From Epiperipatus broadwayi (taxonomy: Eukaryota > Onychophora > Udeonychophora > Euonychophora > Peripatidae), in the NCBI GenBank assembly GCA_028023455.1, contig JAQFVV010006311.1, forward strand, positions 746,001-810,000: DNA of 64,000 nucleotides. The letters run 5' to 3'. Shown piece after piece: positions 1 through 11,662 of this stretch. A program made the translations under genes and the position numbers. Position 1 is the first letter of the stretch; the number at the start of each line of letters is the position of its first letter. The notes below the pieces were generated by a model. That model saw nothing but the letters and a program-made list of their open reading frames with translations. It was not told where the DNA came from and ran no database searches.

Positions 1-319
1 CTATCAAAAAATTCATATTGTAAATAAATAAATAATAATCATTTTTCTGAAGATAGTTCTATAGCTAAATCATTTTCTGAATTGAATATTATAAAATAGA
101 AAACGTCTAGTTAACACACTTATTTAACATAATATTTTTAAAACTGCATAGTAAAACAATTTATTTTATAAAAATCAATTATGCTATCTTGATAATTATT
201 TAATTTCGTTTATTAAATAAACATTTGAATATTGTTATTTAAAAATGCTAGAATAAACTATGCTAAAAAGTGATCAGAAATATAAATCATCACATATAAT
301 AATTAACTGTTATTATTCT
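1..319. other. AT-rich non-coding sequence
   Basis: No coding region, RNA gene or recognisable repeat is visible here. The sequence is AT-rich with short A and T runs, like most of the unannotated parts of the window. Confidence 0.6.
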
Positions 320-388
320 AGCACGTGTGCGGCGCAACAGTTCCCAAAAGCTATAAAGGGTTAATATAAAATAGATAACTAAAAACAA
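320..388 (+). repeat. Solo terminal-arm copy of the 9.9 kb foldback element
   Basis: About 70 bp starting AGCACGTGTGCGGCGCAAC closely matches the outer left arm of the foldback element at 9885-10584, which starts AGCACGAGTGCGTGTGTGGC. The match covers the GCGCAAC, CCCAAAAGCTAT and AAAATAG.TAACTAAAAA blocks, with a small insertion in the middle. No opposing arm is visible nearby, so this looks like a truncated or solo end of the same family. Confidence 0.65.
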
Positions 389-2154
389 ATCTCTTCAACA
401 TGATATGGCGAAGAGAACAGAATATATATATATATTCAAAAATATGTATGTATATATGTATTTTTACACATACACAAAGGTAAAATATCTTTAAACATCT
501 CACTACAAACCAAAATGCCAAACGAAAAACAATGAAAGGATAAAAATTATTAGATTTTACCTATTTATTGGACAGCAATGATTTCGATTTTTACTGTTAA
601 ACTAAGTATAGCAAAATATTCATTTTCCAAACAGATTTAAACGACTAGCTGATATAGTTATAAACAGCTGCTTAAAAAAAAAAATTCCAAGCCTGGTTGA
701 AAATTGAAAAAAGATCTAAGTCTTACTAGACCCAAATTTGAAACTTGGGTCATGAGCATGGTAGGAAAATATAAAACTTTTACATTATAAGATTCTAATG
801 AATATATATATATATATATTGCACAGTTGAGTCTAAAGATGCTAAACTTATTGCACTTGTAATTATGAGATCCCCTTCCTCCAAATAAATATCTTAATCA
901 TTATCAATAATCATTTATTTAATCAGAAATTACCACATTGCTTTTGAATCAGATACACATTTTAGGCCTTAACTAGAGATTAATATATATATATGACTAT
1001 TAATTATAAACCCCTTAAATAATTCAACCATATTTTACATTTTTATGGCATCTTAAATTTATAGCTTTAGAATTTCACTACACATATTTTTATCACTTTA
1101 ATAATAAAAACAGAAAAAACAAACAAATAGTCTCCAGATGCTTTCATGCTAAGCACTCCTCAATTGGCCCAGCTTATAACTTTTCACATGTCTTCATAAT
1201 CCAGATCAATATTTGTCTATATTAAATTATTACATTTAATCTAAAGACAACACATTTATGCAGTTAATATTATGACACTATTTAAAGATTAATATTTTAA
1301 TGATTCATATTGATTATTTATTAAACCAGAAATTATCACATTACTCTTAGCCCAAATATATATTTCAAACTTTCATTAAAGTTAATATAGTTATTGTTAT
1401 TAACTGCAACCACATGAAATTAATTCCATTCACTTTTTTCTATGTTGGATATCTTAAAACATTTTTATCCAAATATACTTTAATCATATTAATAAGGAAG
1501 TTTGAAAAAAGTAGATGATTCCCAAAACTTAGTATTTGCTAATGTTATTTTTCTTTTATGTATATATTCTCTTGCAAAAACCATAAAGCTTTTTATGTAA
1601 GATACTGAGAAGATTGATTAAGAATGAAAGTCTTCTGGAAATGACCCATATAAGTTATTTAGTGTAAAATAAAGTAGATAAATAAAGATAAATCTAAATT
1701 ATAAAAAGCATAAAAGAACAATTTTTTAAACTAGATGCAAGTTATAATTTTATTTAAAAATAAATTTACCACAAAAATATGCTTAACCATCTATATTTAA
1801 AAAGCAGATATTAATATTATTTCTCTTGATTTTAAACTAAAATTAACTATATCTGAAATAAAAAGTAGACTGTAAAAAGTGATGATCTGTGAAAAAACGT
1901 TCATGAATATAGAAAGACAAATTGAAAATTATATGAACAGTTGATGTGATGGGCTAAATTTCTGAGAGATAGAATAAAAAAATTCTCTAACATGGTGAGC
2001 AGCAAAAATTAAAAATTATAGAATTTGCTTATATAGATGCTAAAATCAATTTTTGATTTAAGGAATACATATTTTCAGTAAATAATAGATATGTTTCTTA
2101 ATAGATCTAAAGTATTAAACTATTAAACATCACATTATGTTTACCCAAGTTGTT
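389..2154. other. AT-rich non-coding sequence with short TA microsatellites
   Basis: I see no gene. Short (TA)n tracts occur near 421-437, 801-820 and 983-995. Short open frames have no recognisable domain and the composition of random AT-rich DNA. Confidence 0.6.
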
Positions 2155-3227
2155 TACACAGAGGCTGAACTCTCCACACAGTAGTGCCACTCAGTGCAAA
2201 TCAGAGTAATCAATGGATGCAGGAAGGTTTATGCATAAAATTCCTATCTAGTACCTACTCATCCAATATCCCCAGACTAGTTTCTAGCTTGCACCTTTTA
2301 TTAATGACAAGTCTTGGATCTTCAGTGCTCTCAGATCCAAGGCTCTTCACTGATGAAAGCTGCAAGCTAGAAACTAGTCTGGGGATATTGGATGAGTAGG
2401 TACTAGATAGGGATTTTATGCATCCAGTGCTCTCAGATTCAAGGCTCCTCACTGAGGAAAGCCACAAACTAGAAACTAGTCTGGGGATTTAGATGAATAG
2501 GAACTAACCAGGAATTTTATGCACAAACTTTTCTGCATCCATTGATTACTCTGGCTTGCACTGAGTGGCATTACTATATGCAGTACTCTCAGATCCAAGA
2601 CTCCTCACTGAAGAAAGCTGCAAGTTAAAAACTAGTCTGAGGATATTGGATGAGTAGGCACCAAATAGGGATTTTATGCACAAACCTTCCTGCATCCATT
2701 GATTACTCTTGGTTGCACTGAGTGGTACTATTGTATGCAATGCTCTCAGATCTAAGACTCCTCACTGATGAAAGCCACAAGCTAGAAACTAGTCTGGAGA
2801 TATTGAATGAGTAGGCTCTAGATATAGTTTTTATGCACAAACCTTGAATGTATTGATTACTCTGGCTAGCACTGAGTGGCACTACTGTATGTAGTGCTCT
2901 CAGGTCCAAGGCTACTCACTGATGAAAGCTGCAAGGTAGAAACTAGACTGGGAATATTGGATGACTAGGTACTTGATAGGGACTTTATGCACAAACCCTC
3001 CTGCATCCATTGATTGCTCTGGCTTGCACTGAGTGGCACTACTGAATGCAGTGCTCTCAGATCTAAGACTCCTCACTGATGAAACCCACAAGCTAGAAAG
3101 TAGTCTAGGGATATAGGATGAGTAGGCACTAGATAGAGAGATTTTATGCACAAACCTTTCTGCATCCATGGATTACTCTGGCTTGCACTGAGTCACACTA
3201 CTGTATGGAGAGTTTAGTCTCTGTGTA
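2155..3227. mobile_element. Foldback element with a tandem ~156-bp core (FB1)
   Basis: The ends are inverted: TACACAGAGGCTGAACTCTCC at 2155-2175 pairs with the reverse complement of the sequence ending at 3227, with two mismatches. The inverted similarity continues inward through the CACTCAGTGCAA and ATCAATGGATGCA blocks. Between the ends lies a tandem array. The CTCCTCACTGA landmark recurs near 2344, 2445, 2601, 2758, 2912 and 3069, so the last four spacings are 154-157 bp and the first is shortened to about 101. The first unit after the left end is inverted relative to the rest. Short open frames on both strands are by-products of the repeat. No transposase is present, so the element is non-autonomous. 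Its core closely matches the arms of the element at 18916-19625. Confidence 0.75.
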
Positions 3228-6200
3228 GATCTAAGGTGTACACTTCATGTGTAAATTTATGCAATCCAGAATGTAGAAAAAATTGTTATCTCTGAACTCT
3301 GACATTCACTAAGTGAAATCTGAGGCAATATTATCAGTGAATTTTTTCTTTATTAATTAATATATAATTTAGTTTTTATTATGACTAATATCTTTTGTTA
3401 TATTATTTGATTATATTTAGTAATGCAGAAATTAAAAAAAACTATTTAACTAACTATCATTTTAAATTAAAAAAATATAATTAAAGATTTATATAATTGA
3501 GTCTTTTTTTATACTTTGAATGAAACTTCAAGCTAAAAACATGAGTTTCTTTTTAAGTTTCTAGTTATCTCACTTTGCAGTAAAGTCAAAAGTGAACAAA
3601 ATCCTTTAAATATTGTACAGAGTCAATGTTGAAAATATCATAAAAATATTACTAGAGGCTGATATAAAAAATAATTGGCATGATTTCTGGTCCAATGAAC
3701 AAGTTCTTACTTTCAGCTTTAAACAAATTAATATCAATATCTGAAGAACTGAAGCCATAGTTTTTAAGAACATAATATATTTTCATTCTTTTTCAGTGAT
3801 AATTATCAGATTTGTGTTACCATTTTGTTTTTTCAAAGAGGCTCATTTAGTGCTAGCTTATAACTGTAATGTGGTATGTGATAATAAACTATTTTTATCA
3901 TCTCTCGGATACATCCATTTCTTTTCCAAAAATATGTTCACAGGTAAGACCTTTCTCAGGTTGCATTATGGAATATCAGATCTTATCATCTAAAATTTCA
4001 AGAATTTAGCTATAGAGTTCATCTTGCAAAAAGTATATATATAGTCTAAAGGTAATATATAAGCAAAACTTTAACTCTACTATCAATTATAAAATTGACA
4101 GAACTAAACATTTTCTTACCTAAAAATTGATTTTCTTCTGTATTTTAGATTTTGATGAAAATACTATATAAAGATTTTAAATTGTCTTATCTTATGATGT
4201 GCCATACAATTTGCATATGCAACATTGTTATACAATTGTATTTTGAAGACTTTTCTGCATTACAAAGTGATTTAATACACCAAGAAATCAATTATTATTC
4301 ATCTTTATTTAATTATTCAACAACTAATCACATGTTTATTTTTCAAAATAAAGTTTCATTTCTTTGATTATTAAGCCGTGATTAAAATCTACATTAGCTC
4401 GAAGCTAAAAATATGCATCTAATGTTGTTACTAAATTTACTTTGAATCAAAATAGAATTGATTGAAATCTATTCCCATTATATGAATTAATCCCATGTTT
4501 ATTATTTTCATCCTATTTTCTTTAGAAAATACATCAATTATTTACAATTAACATTTCTTGCCATATCAAGTGATTTATCATTCCTCTATTCTGATTCATT
4601 ACAGCATTCTAATCTCTCAGCATTATTGCAGTTATTTTTTCATTATTTTTCCAATTTCTTTAAAAATGATTTCTACCCCTTAGCACAATGATTCACAAGT
4701 ACAACTGAATAATATGTCTTGGAATTGTTTTCAATATCCATGCAAAGAAAAGTGATATTTATAAACTTAGGTTTTACTCTTAAATCCTCAAATATCTATT
4801 AGTAACACAATATTCTTTATCTTCTTTATTATTATTCTTACAACTTATTTATTTTATCTAACATAATTCTACTTTCATTTCTGATAATAATTTTACCATT
4901 TCTTATTCATGGTTCTAACATTTCATGCATTTATTCTTTTAAAATGATTTTAACTTCAATGGTTTTAGACATATAGTTATAATTAGTTTGATCTGTTTAA
5001 TTATTGGAATCTGCACTTTGCATGAAGTAATTTTGCATTTAATTTGTAATATGTAAACTATGGTTAATATCTGATAATTGTTATCATAATATTTTGATTT
5101 TTTTAAGATACTTATAAATCATCTGCTTTTTTTGTTACTGAATAATTTGAGATAAATAGGTATGCAGGAGTTTAACCATTTAATAAATACCCAGATTGCA
5201 TGTTCTAATATAATCATGTAAATGGTCTTTAATCATATGTAAAGTGTTATTTGATATCATAATAATTTTGATTTCTTTTTTTTAATTATGATTATGTAAG
5301 TTAAACATTTAATAATCTTTATTTCATTTGCTATTATTATTCTGTTTTTTTTGTATACTACCTTAACAGTTCATTTATAATATACCCATGCATGAAAGTG
5401 TGGTTGTAGCTATATAACACCAACTACTGCAATATAACATCAACTACTTTAAAATATAGGGAAAGAGCATTAAATTATAGGCCATTTTATTAAATCCATA
5501 AACTATATACAATTTCTCGATATAAATCCTAAGAGAGCTAACTACCAGAAACTGCAATATTGATGTACTATTGTAAATGTGACCTCTAAATAATTAACTA
5601 TGTGATCATTTCTATTCACACGAAAGACATTGAACTTTATAACTATAAGTATCTATTATATATCCAATTAATTATAAAGCCCAGCATATTTAATACTTTT
5701 ATCCTATCAATTAACAACTTTAAATATAGTTAAAAGAGTGTATCATTATGGAATTCAATATTTATTTCTCATTCATAAGCAAAATCAAACAGTCTATGTG
5801 CTGATATATGTATATAAATATACTAAAATAATATGAATATCTATAAAATACCTAAAAGATAAAAGTTACTTTCTAAGTTTTTATTTATTGTATATGCTTT
5901 TAAAGAAAAATTCCCTTGTGATCTGCTGGCAGTCATGCTCTGAAAGAGTTATTGATTATTGCTTCATATCAAAGAATTTATAGTTGTTGAATGAATTCAA
6001 AAAATTCCATCAAATAATATACAAAACACTCTGAAAACATTCACAAAAACATATTCCTACGATTTTAATAAAAATATTACTGACAGAAGCCAAGTTATAT
6101 TTACATTACTTGAAAATCAACATATTGATTTACTAAATTATTTTTTAAAAAGTTTTACTTTTATTAAGATAAAAATTAAATCTAATTCTTTTATCTTACT

Positions 6201-6534
6201 AAAATTTAAGAGATGTAAAAAAAATAGAAAATTATTAAGTTCTCATTTTCTTTTAAAATTATGCACATGAAGAATATTTATTACAAGTAAATTTGAATAT
6301 AAAATCCTACAATATAATACATATTTATTAATTTTACATACTTTTTAATTTTGAAATTATTAATTTTGCGAGATAATTCAAATACACGTCAGCTGTCTTA
6401 AAATCTTTTTGTATTTTAACAATAAGTGTATTCAATGATATGACATTTTAATTAAAATAAATTTATATATTTAGTATTACCTATCTTAAACTATGATAAT
6501 GTCACTTGGAACTTAGAAAATCAGTCTTATAGCA
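3228..6534. other. AT-rich non-coding sequence, no recognised feature
   Basis: About 3.3 kb without a supportable gene. Open frames of 65-71 codons at 3796-3993 and 4152-4367 have no domain and carry the Phe/Ile/Tyr/Asn-rich composition expected from AT-rich DNA. Confidence 0.55.
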
Positions 6535-6659
6535 GAACATTAGATGTTTTTTTCCCCCCATATGTCAAATGCGTTGACCGGGAAGCGAAACCAGGCCAGC
6601 TGCTTGGAAGGCAGCTATGCTAACCATTAGGCCACCAACGCTTGACGAATATTAGATGT
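6535..6659 (-). mobile_element. tRNA-Gly(TCC)-derived retroposon, copy 1
   Basis: On the minus strand, 6641 to 6571 is a 71-nt tRNA-like sequence. It has a 7-bp acceptor stem (GCGTTGG with TCAACGC, last pair G-T), a D arm containing GGTTAGC, and the anticodon stem-loop CTGC-CTTCCAA-GCAG with anticodon TCC (Gly). The T arm is degenerate, with one extra base. It is preceded by a GTCAA leader and followed by a TTTGACATAT trailer and a G6A7 tail. A 13-bp direct repeat (GAAYATTAGATGT, one mismatch) flanks it at 6535-6547 and 6647-6659, the mark of target-primed insertion. The damaged T arm, the tail and the target duplication argue against a working tRNA gene. Confidence 0.85.
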
Positions 6660-8477
6660 CGTACAAGTAAAATTTATAAATTATTATGCAAAATTTGGAG
6701 CAATATAGAGGTCTCCTTATATTTATTTAAACATGTTATAAAATGTTATTTATATTATATTTCTTACAAGTATAATTAAAGGTCAAATTAACATCATAAA
6801 CTGCATAACAGAATATTTCAAATTACAAAATTTAGAACTAATTGTTTAAGAAATTCTCCATTATTTAAATTTCTAAAATTATTTAATATTTTTTATTAAC
6901 ATGTTGATGCAGTATTTAATTCTAAATGAAATAAAAAATGCAATTATATATATACAATTATATTACGTTTGTGAAAGAATGCATATATATACATGTATAG
7001 GATTGTGCTTAAATGTAATGTGTATCTCTATATGTAATATTATTATTGGTTTTTATTATTTTATCTTTTTTTTTGTTAATGATAATGCTTGTAATTAAGC
7101 TTTTTATATATGCTTGTAGAATGCATTGGTTTAAATAAATTAAATTTATTTTAATTTATATATATGCACACACCAAGTGCTGATTAATCCTGCAAATTAC
7201 ATATGCATACCCATAAAAGATTTCAATATCTTTTAAATTAAATATTGCAATTCTGCTTTAAATTACAATACTTTAATTTTTGTTTTATACAAATATAGTA
7301 ATAAATCAAAAATATACTTTTTTTAAAAATAAAACATGAGTTATATATCTAAAGAAGAGACTCAACTTTAAATACTATATATTTAAATGCTAATCAATTC
7401 TTGTTATTGTTTGTTAAATTAAAAAAAAAGTTATTTATAAAAAGGAATAAATAACTATATGGTTAGTTATTCAAAAAGACTTATGATGTTTGAGCACTAT
7501 AATGGAAGTTTGAGTTCAACAGTTCTATTTAAATGCCAGAGATGAGATTTTTATATATACGCAACACAATTGAGAATCAATTCTAAAACTTTTAACTCTA
7601 TGTTTACAACTCTATGCTAGCTGTTAATAAATAAAATTTTATTAAATATTTTAAAATAAAATAATTTTAAGAACAGTTTTCTTTACCCTATCCTAGTATC
7701 TACTATAAATTTGAGTAATCATTGAATATCAGACAGTGTAATGCTATAATAATTTTATCAACTAATATCTGGCTTTTGTCTCTATCAGCGAGGACAAAAC
7801 ACCCCAAGTTGGAATTAATGTACTTGTGCATCTAACAGAAATCTTTTATTTTTTTATATTACTCAAGCTAATTAATGAATAATCTAAAACAAAAAAAAAT
7901 CCTTAAGGTTTAAAACCCAAAATAACTTACAGGCATAATTAGAACATATATCTAACATAGTAGCAGATGATTCTAGAATAGGATAAAATGAATTGTTCCT
8001 AAAAGCATATAAGTCTGTGAGAAAGCCATGTAATATTGCCATTAAGATGATATTTTTTTAATTGTTTGTTTTAAAGAAATATTTACCCCCCCCCCCCCCA
8101 GCAAAAACTTTTGCATGCTAGCTAGTTTGAATTTGTTATTGAATCGTGAAATGTAATTTGCAGGAGACGGATTAAGCAAAGAAATTAATTTTGAATCAGG
8201 ATTATATATATATTATTGCTCTAAATTATATTTTCTCCAAAATAGTTTTTTATTTTAACTATAAAATTTTAATAATTAAAAAGGAAGAAGTTTAAATGCA
8301 AATAAACAAAAAATATTGATGTCCATATATCAGTAATTCACAGTAAAGTTTGTAAATAATTCTAAAAGTTATACAATATATTTATATCTTGAAGTATTGT
8401 TTGTCATAAATAAATAATATATATATTTTACTATTAAACTGGTTATATTTACTAGTTTAGATATTTACATTAAATCT
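6660..8477. other. AT-rich non-coding sequence, no recognised feature
   Basis: No gene is supported. A run of 14 cytosines near 8086-8099 is the only strong departure from AT-rich composition. The 65-codon frame at 6901-7098 lies in TA-rich sequence and has no domain. Confidence 0.55.
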
Positions 8478-8610
8478 AGAAAAAGACCTCATGTAAGATG
8501 GGTGAATGAGATAAGGAAGTTTGTTATAATGAGGTGGAGAAAAGAAGCTATAAATTGGAGAAACTGAGTTAAACTTGGAGAGAGCTTAATTCTGCAATTA
8601 ATTAATAATG
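8478..8610 (+). pseudogene. 3'-terminal fragment of an RTE-type LINE
   Basis: This stretch matches the last ~140 bp of the LINE at 13.8-16.86 kb. Shared blocks include the codons for (H)VRWV(D/N)EIRK, the ATGTGGAGAA/ATGAGGTGGAGAA region and the AACTTGGAGAGA block just before the stop. Several substitutions and stops show it is decayed. It is a 5'-truncated copy, the usual outcome of incomplete LINE reverse transcription. Only the C-terminal tail of the reverse-transcriptase protein is represented. Confidence 0.75.
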
Positions 8611-8964
8611 CTTAAAATGATTATGATAAAGCATAATTAAATTAAAACAGATTATAATAAGGATTGGTGGCATACATTTTATTCGTACAATAATCTTAAT
8701 ATAGTTGAAGAAGTTTTACTCTATAGCATTTTATTAAATAATTCGACAACAGTATTTTTTTTTTTTTTTTAAAAAAAAAAATTTCCCAAAAGCAATATCA
8801 ACACTACCATATATATAGATAATAAATCTTAAAATGTTTACTTTTTTTACTATGCACTATATAAATAATAATAATGACACTCCTTTAGATAAATTTATTT
8901 ATATAAAAAAATAAATAACAAAGGCCTATTTTTATATTACATATTTTAAATATAGATAACCTTC
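8611..8964. other. AT-rich sequence with a T16-A11 palindrome
   Basis: No gene. At 8755-8781 sixteen T are followed directly by eleven A, a self-complementary tract able to form a hairpin. Similar tracts recur across the window. Confidence 0.6.
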
Positions 8965-9075
8965 CTACAACATGGTTTCATTCTAACATGATAAGATAAA
9001 TTGCAGAAATTCTCATACAATACCCACCTACAACACGGTTTCACTCTAACACAATCAGAAATTTGCCAAAACTCA
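8965..9075 (+). repeat. Tandem duplicate of a GGTTTCA-containing, Tigger-like terminal motif
   Basis: Two diverged copies, about 65 bp apart, read CCTACAACAYGGTTTCAYTC followed by TAACAYRAT and a GAAAT/GCAGAAAT block. CAACACGGTTTCACT-type ends are typical of Tigger/pogo elements. This could be a left end of such an element, but no transposase follows directly and the foldback element intervenes before the Tigger coding remnant at 11.66 kb. The assignment is tentative. Confidence 0.4.
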
Positions 9076-9384
9076 AATCCTAGTATAATACTGTACTTCT
9101 ACTATTTAACATAGGTATTGTATTGGCAAACGCAGGGAAAACCTTATATATTTGTAAGAAGAGCATACCAATAAATCAAAGTTCTTTAAGATTACTGTAC
9201 TTAATATATCGTCTATGATATTTTATTCTATGATCTTTAATTACATCTGTTTTCATAGTAATTCCTTATCTGGAGTCAAACCCATTCATTCATTCACTTT
9301 ATGAAAGTTCTTTTCCAATGAACTGATGTCCCATATTGTTAAAATGTTTTTGATAAGATTTTGTAAAATATACTTTTAGGCAGT

Positions 9385-9489
9385 TTAATTGATAAATGAC
9401 AAATGTGCTGCCCTCACAACTTTGACACAAGTCACTTAATGAAAGTATATCAATATTTTTTATTAGTCAATCATTAGACTAGAGTTTCT
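9385..9489 (+). repeat. Diverged direct repeat, copy 1
   Basis: This ~100-bp segment shares CTCACAACTT, AAAGTATA, TTTTTATTAGTCA and ATTAGACTAGAG with 9728-9815 in the same order and orientation. No known family is recognised. It may be an old local duplication or two copies of a small interspersed repeat. Confidence 0.55.
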
Positions 9490-9727
9490 GTAATGTATTT
9501 TCACTACATCACTATCATGAAGGTAGGGAATGGTTTCTATCCACTTTTAATATCTTGTGGAAAGATATAATCATAAACATATGACCAAAGGTATGTGAAA
9601 AAGATCTGTGACCCCCAAAATGTCCATTTTGTGCTGAACAAGTACTCATCAGTTGTCTCAGACTACAATCTCTTATACGTATTTTTATCATTGTTCAGTA
9701 TATATATATAGAAAATTACTACAGTCT

Positions 9728-9815
9728 AATTGACAAGTGTCAAACATGCTGTTCTCACAACTTAATAAAAGTATAATAATAATTTTTATTAGTCATTTAT
9801 TAGACTAGAGATTAT
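9728..9815 (+). repeat. Diverged direct repeat, copy 2
   Basis: Second copy of the repeat at 9385-9489, lacking the internal GACACAAGTCAC block. A TAATTGA.AA.TG block opens both copies. Confidence 0.55.
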
Positions 9816-9884
9816 CCAATAATGAATAATATTTTTGTAGTATAATTTTTTAAATCAAATAATTTTACTTTTGGGAAATATATG

Positions 9885-10584
9885 TATTCAAGCACGAGTG
9901 CGTGTGTGGCGCAACTGCTCCCAAAAGCTATTAATACAAAATAGCTAACTAAAAATAATAAACTAGCTGAGTGCTTTCAAAGGATCTTGCCTTCATAATC
10001 ATAGCTTGCTAATACATTTAATGATATGCAAATATGCTAATTCCATTTTTTTTGATAAAGCAAAGCACGTGTCCTTCCTGTTTATGGCATCGTTGTCTTG
10101 TGAGATGAATAAAGCCTCTTTGATTTTTCTTGTGAGGTCATGTCTCTCTCTACACACGATATTATGGGGAAAGCAGAGCATCTTTGGCCACACGATTAGC
10201 ACAACATAAATATTCATACAATAGAGCTCGCAACGATCCTTCTACCTATTCAGTTTTCTATCAGCACCAGAGCACAAGTCACCACGAGTGCATTCCGGAC
10301 AATCCCACAATCGTGTGTAGAGAGAGACATGATCTCAAAAGAAAAATCAAAGAGGCTTTATTCATCTCACGAGACAACAATGCCATAAACAGGAAGGACA
10401 TGTGCTTTGCTTTATCAAAAAAATGGAATTAGCATATTTGCATATCATTAAATGTATTAGCAAGCTATGATTATGAAGGCAAGATCCTTTGAAAGTGCTC
10501 AGCTAGTTTATTATTTTTAGTTAGCTATTTTGTATTAATAGCTTTTGGGGGCAGTTGTGCTGCACAGGCACTCGTGCTTGAATA
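9885..10584. mobile_element. Foldback (long inverted repeat) element, ~0.7 kb
   Basis: Two ~274-bp arms are nearly perfect reverse complements: 9887-10160 (starting TTCAAGCACGAGTGC) and 10310-10582 (ending GCACTCGTGCTTGAA, with one extra-base interruption). They are separated by a 149-bp spacer. TA lies on both sides (9885-9886 and 10583-10584), compatible with a TA target duplication, although palindromic ends make the exact boundary ambiguous. There is no coding capacity: the 67-82-codon frames are simply the arms read on either strand. The high arm identity implies recent origin or inter-arm gene conversion. A solo arm lies at 320-388. Confidence 0.8.
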
Positions 10585-11662
10585 TGTTTTAAAATAATAA
10601 AGCACAAATTATAATACAAAATATTTTCAAATTCTATTTAAATAAAATTGACACTTCTTCCCATTCATCTATTTTACATATGATAATCAATATTTGATTC
10701 TCTGTTATATAAAATATTTTAAAATAATGTTTTCTTTTGTATATGCATAATTTAACATTGTTTAATCTCACCAACATATAAATACACACACCTTAACAAT
10801 AATTTAATGTCCTATTCATTGATATTTAAAGATTAATTTGAAACTATATGCAGTAAATAAAATTTTAGTAAATAAATTTAATAATACATATTTTATTTTA
10901 CCATAAAACTATTTATATTCTTTTATTAATATATCACCCACATAATATATATGACATTAGTTTTATTGTATCATCTTTAGACTAAGAATAGCCTGTATTA
11001 ATCTTAAAGATTTTGCCATGAGATAAATAAAATAATTTTTTTTTTTATTAAAAAAAAATTATTTGAACAATTGAGACAATTATTTATACAAGACTAAATA
11101 TTTACAGAATCATGAAGGACAATTTAGGAAGATACTGCAATAGACACTAGACACCACTAGCCCCCCACCAGTGTATTTTTAGAGTTGACACCAAACTAAT
11201 GATTTTTTTCTTTTTTCTTGGGATAATATTATCAGGTTTAAACACAAATTCCAGTACTATTGTATGTATTTAGAAATTTAAAATATACACTATGGAAAAA
11301 TAATATATATGTATACATGCATATAAAAATAAAATACAATTAAGGAAATGCCTAAGTTTTATTATTACATCATTGAATACATACAATTGGGGAAATATCC
11401 TAATTTTATTTTATCAAGACTCTTTCTCTGAGTTAAGTGCACATCATTGTATACTTTGTGTTCAAGCGTTCAGTTCATGAATTACAGAAAATATTGTTTT
11501 AAGCAATTCTAATGTTTGTGGTTTGAAAAGACCTTATTTTAAGCTTTTTTTGGATATGTGTTAAAAAGTATCTTTTTATTTTAAGACTAATTTCTGGAAA
11601 ATAAAATTTCAGTCCCAAACTATGTTTGATAAATAAATTTTTTTTTTAAAAAAAAAAAAACA
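10585..11662. other. AT-rich non-coding sequence
   Basis: No gene is visible. T11-ATT-A9 at 11036-11058 and T10-A13 at 11638-11660 are further T-tract/A-tract palindromes; the second lies directly before the Tigger coding remnant. A short C-rich patch sits near 11161-11170. Confidence 0.55.

Noticed and set aside
2184-3169. Five open frames of 64-85 codons with similar peptides
   Set aside because: They are the ~156-bp foldback repeat read on either strand, with no conserved start or length.
2155-3227. A CRISPR array suggested by regular ~156-bp repeats
   Set aside because: The repeats are long, diverged, without unique spacers and bounded by inverted ends, in a eukaryotic setting.
6571-6641. 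A functional tRNA-Gly(TCC) gene
   Set aside because: The T arm is disrupted by an extra base, an A-rich tail follows, and a 13-bp target duplication flanks it; it is a retro-copy.
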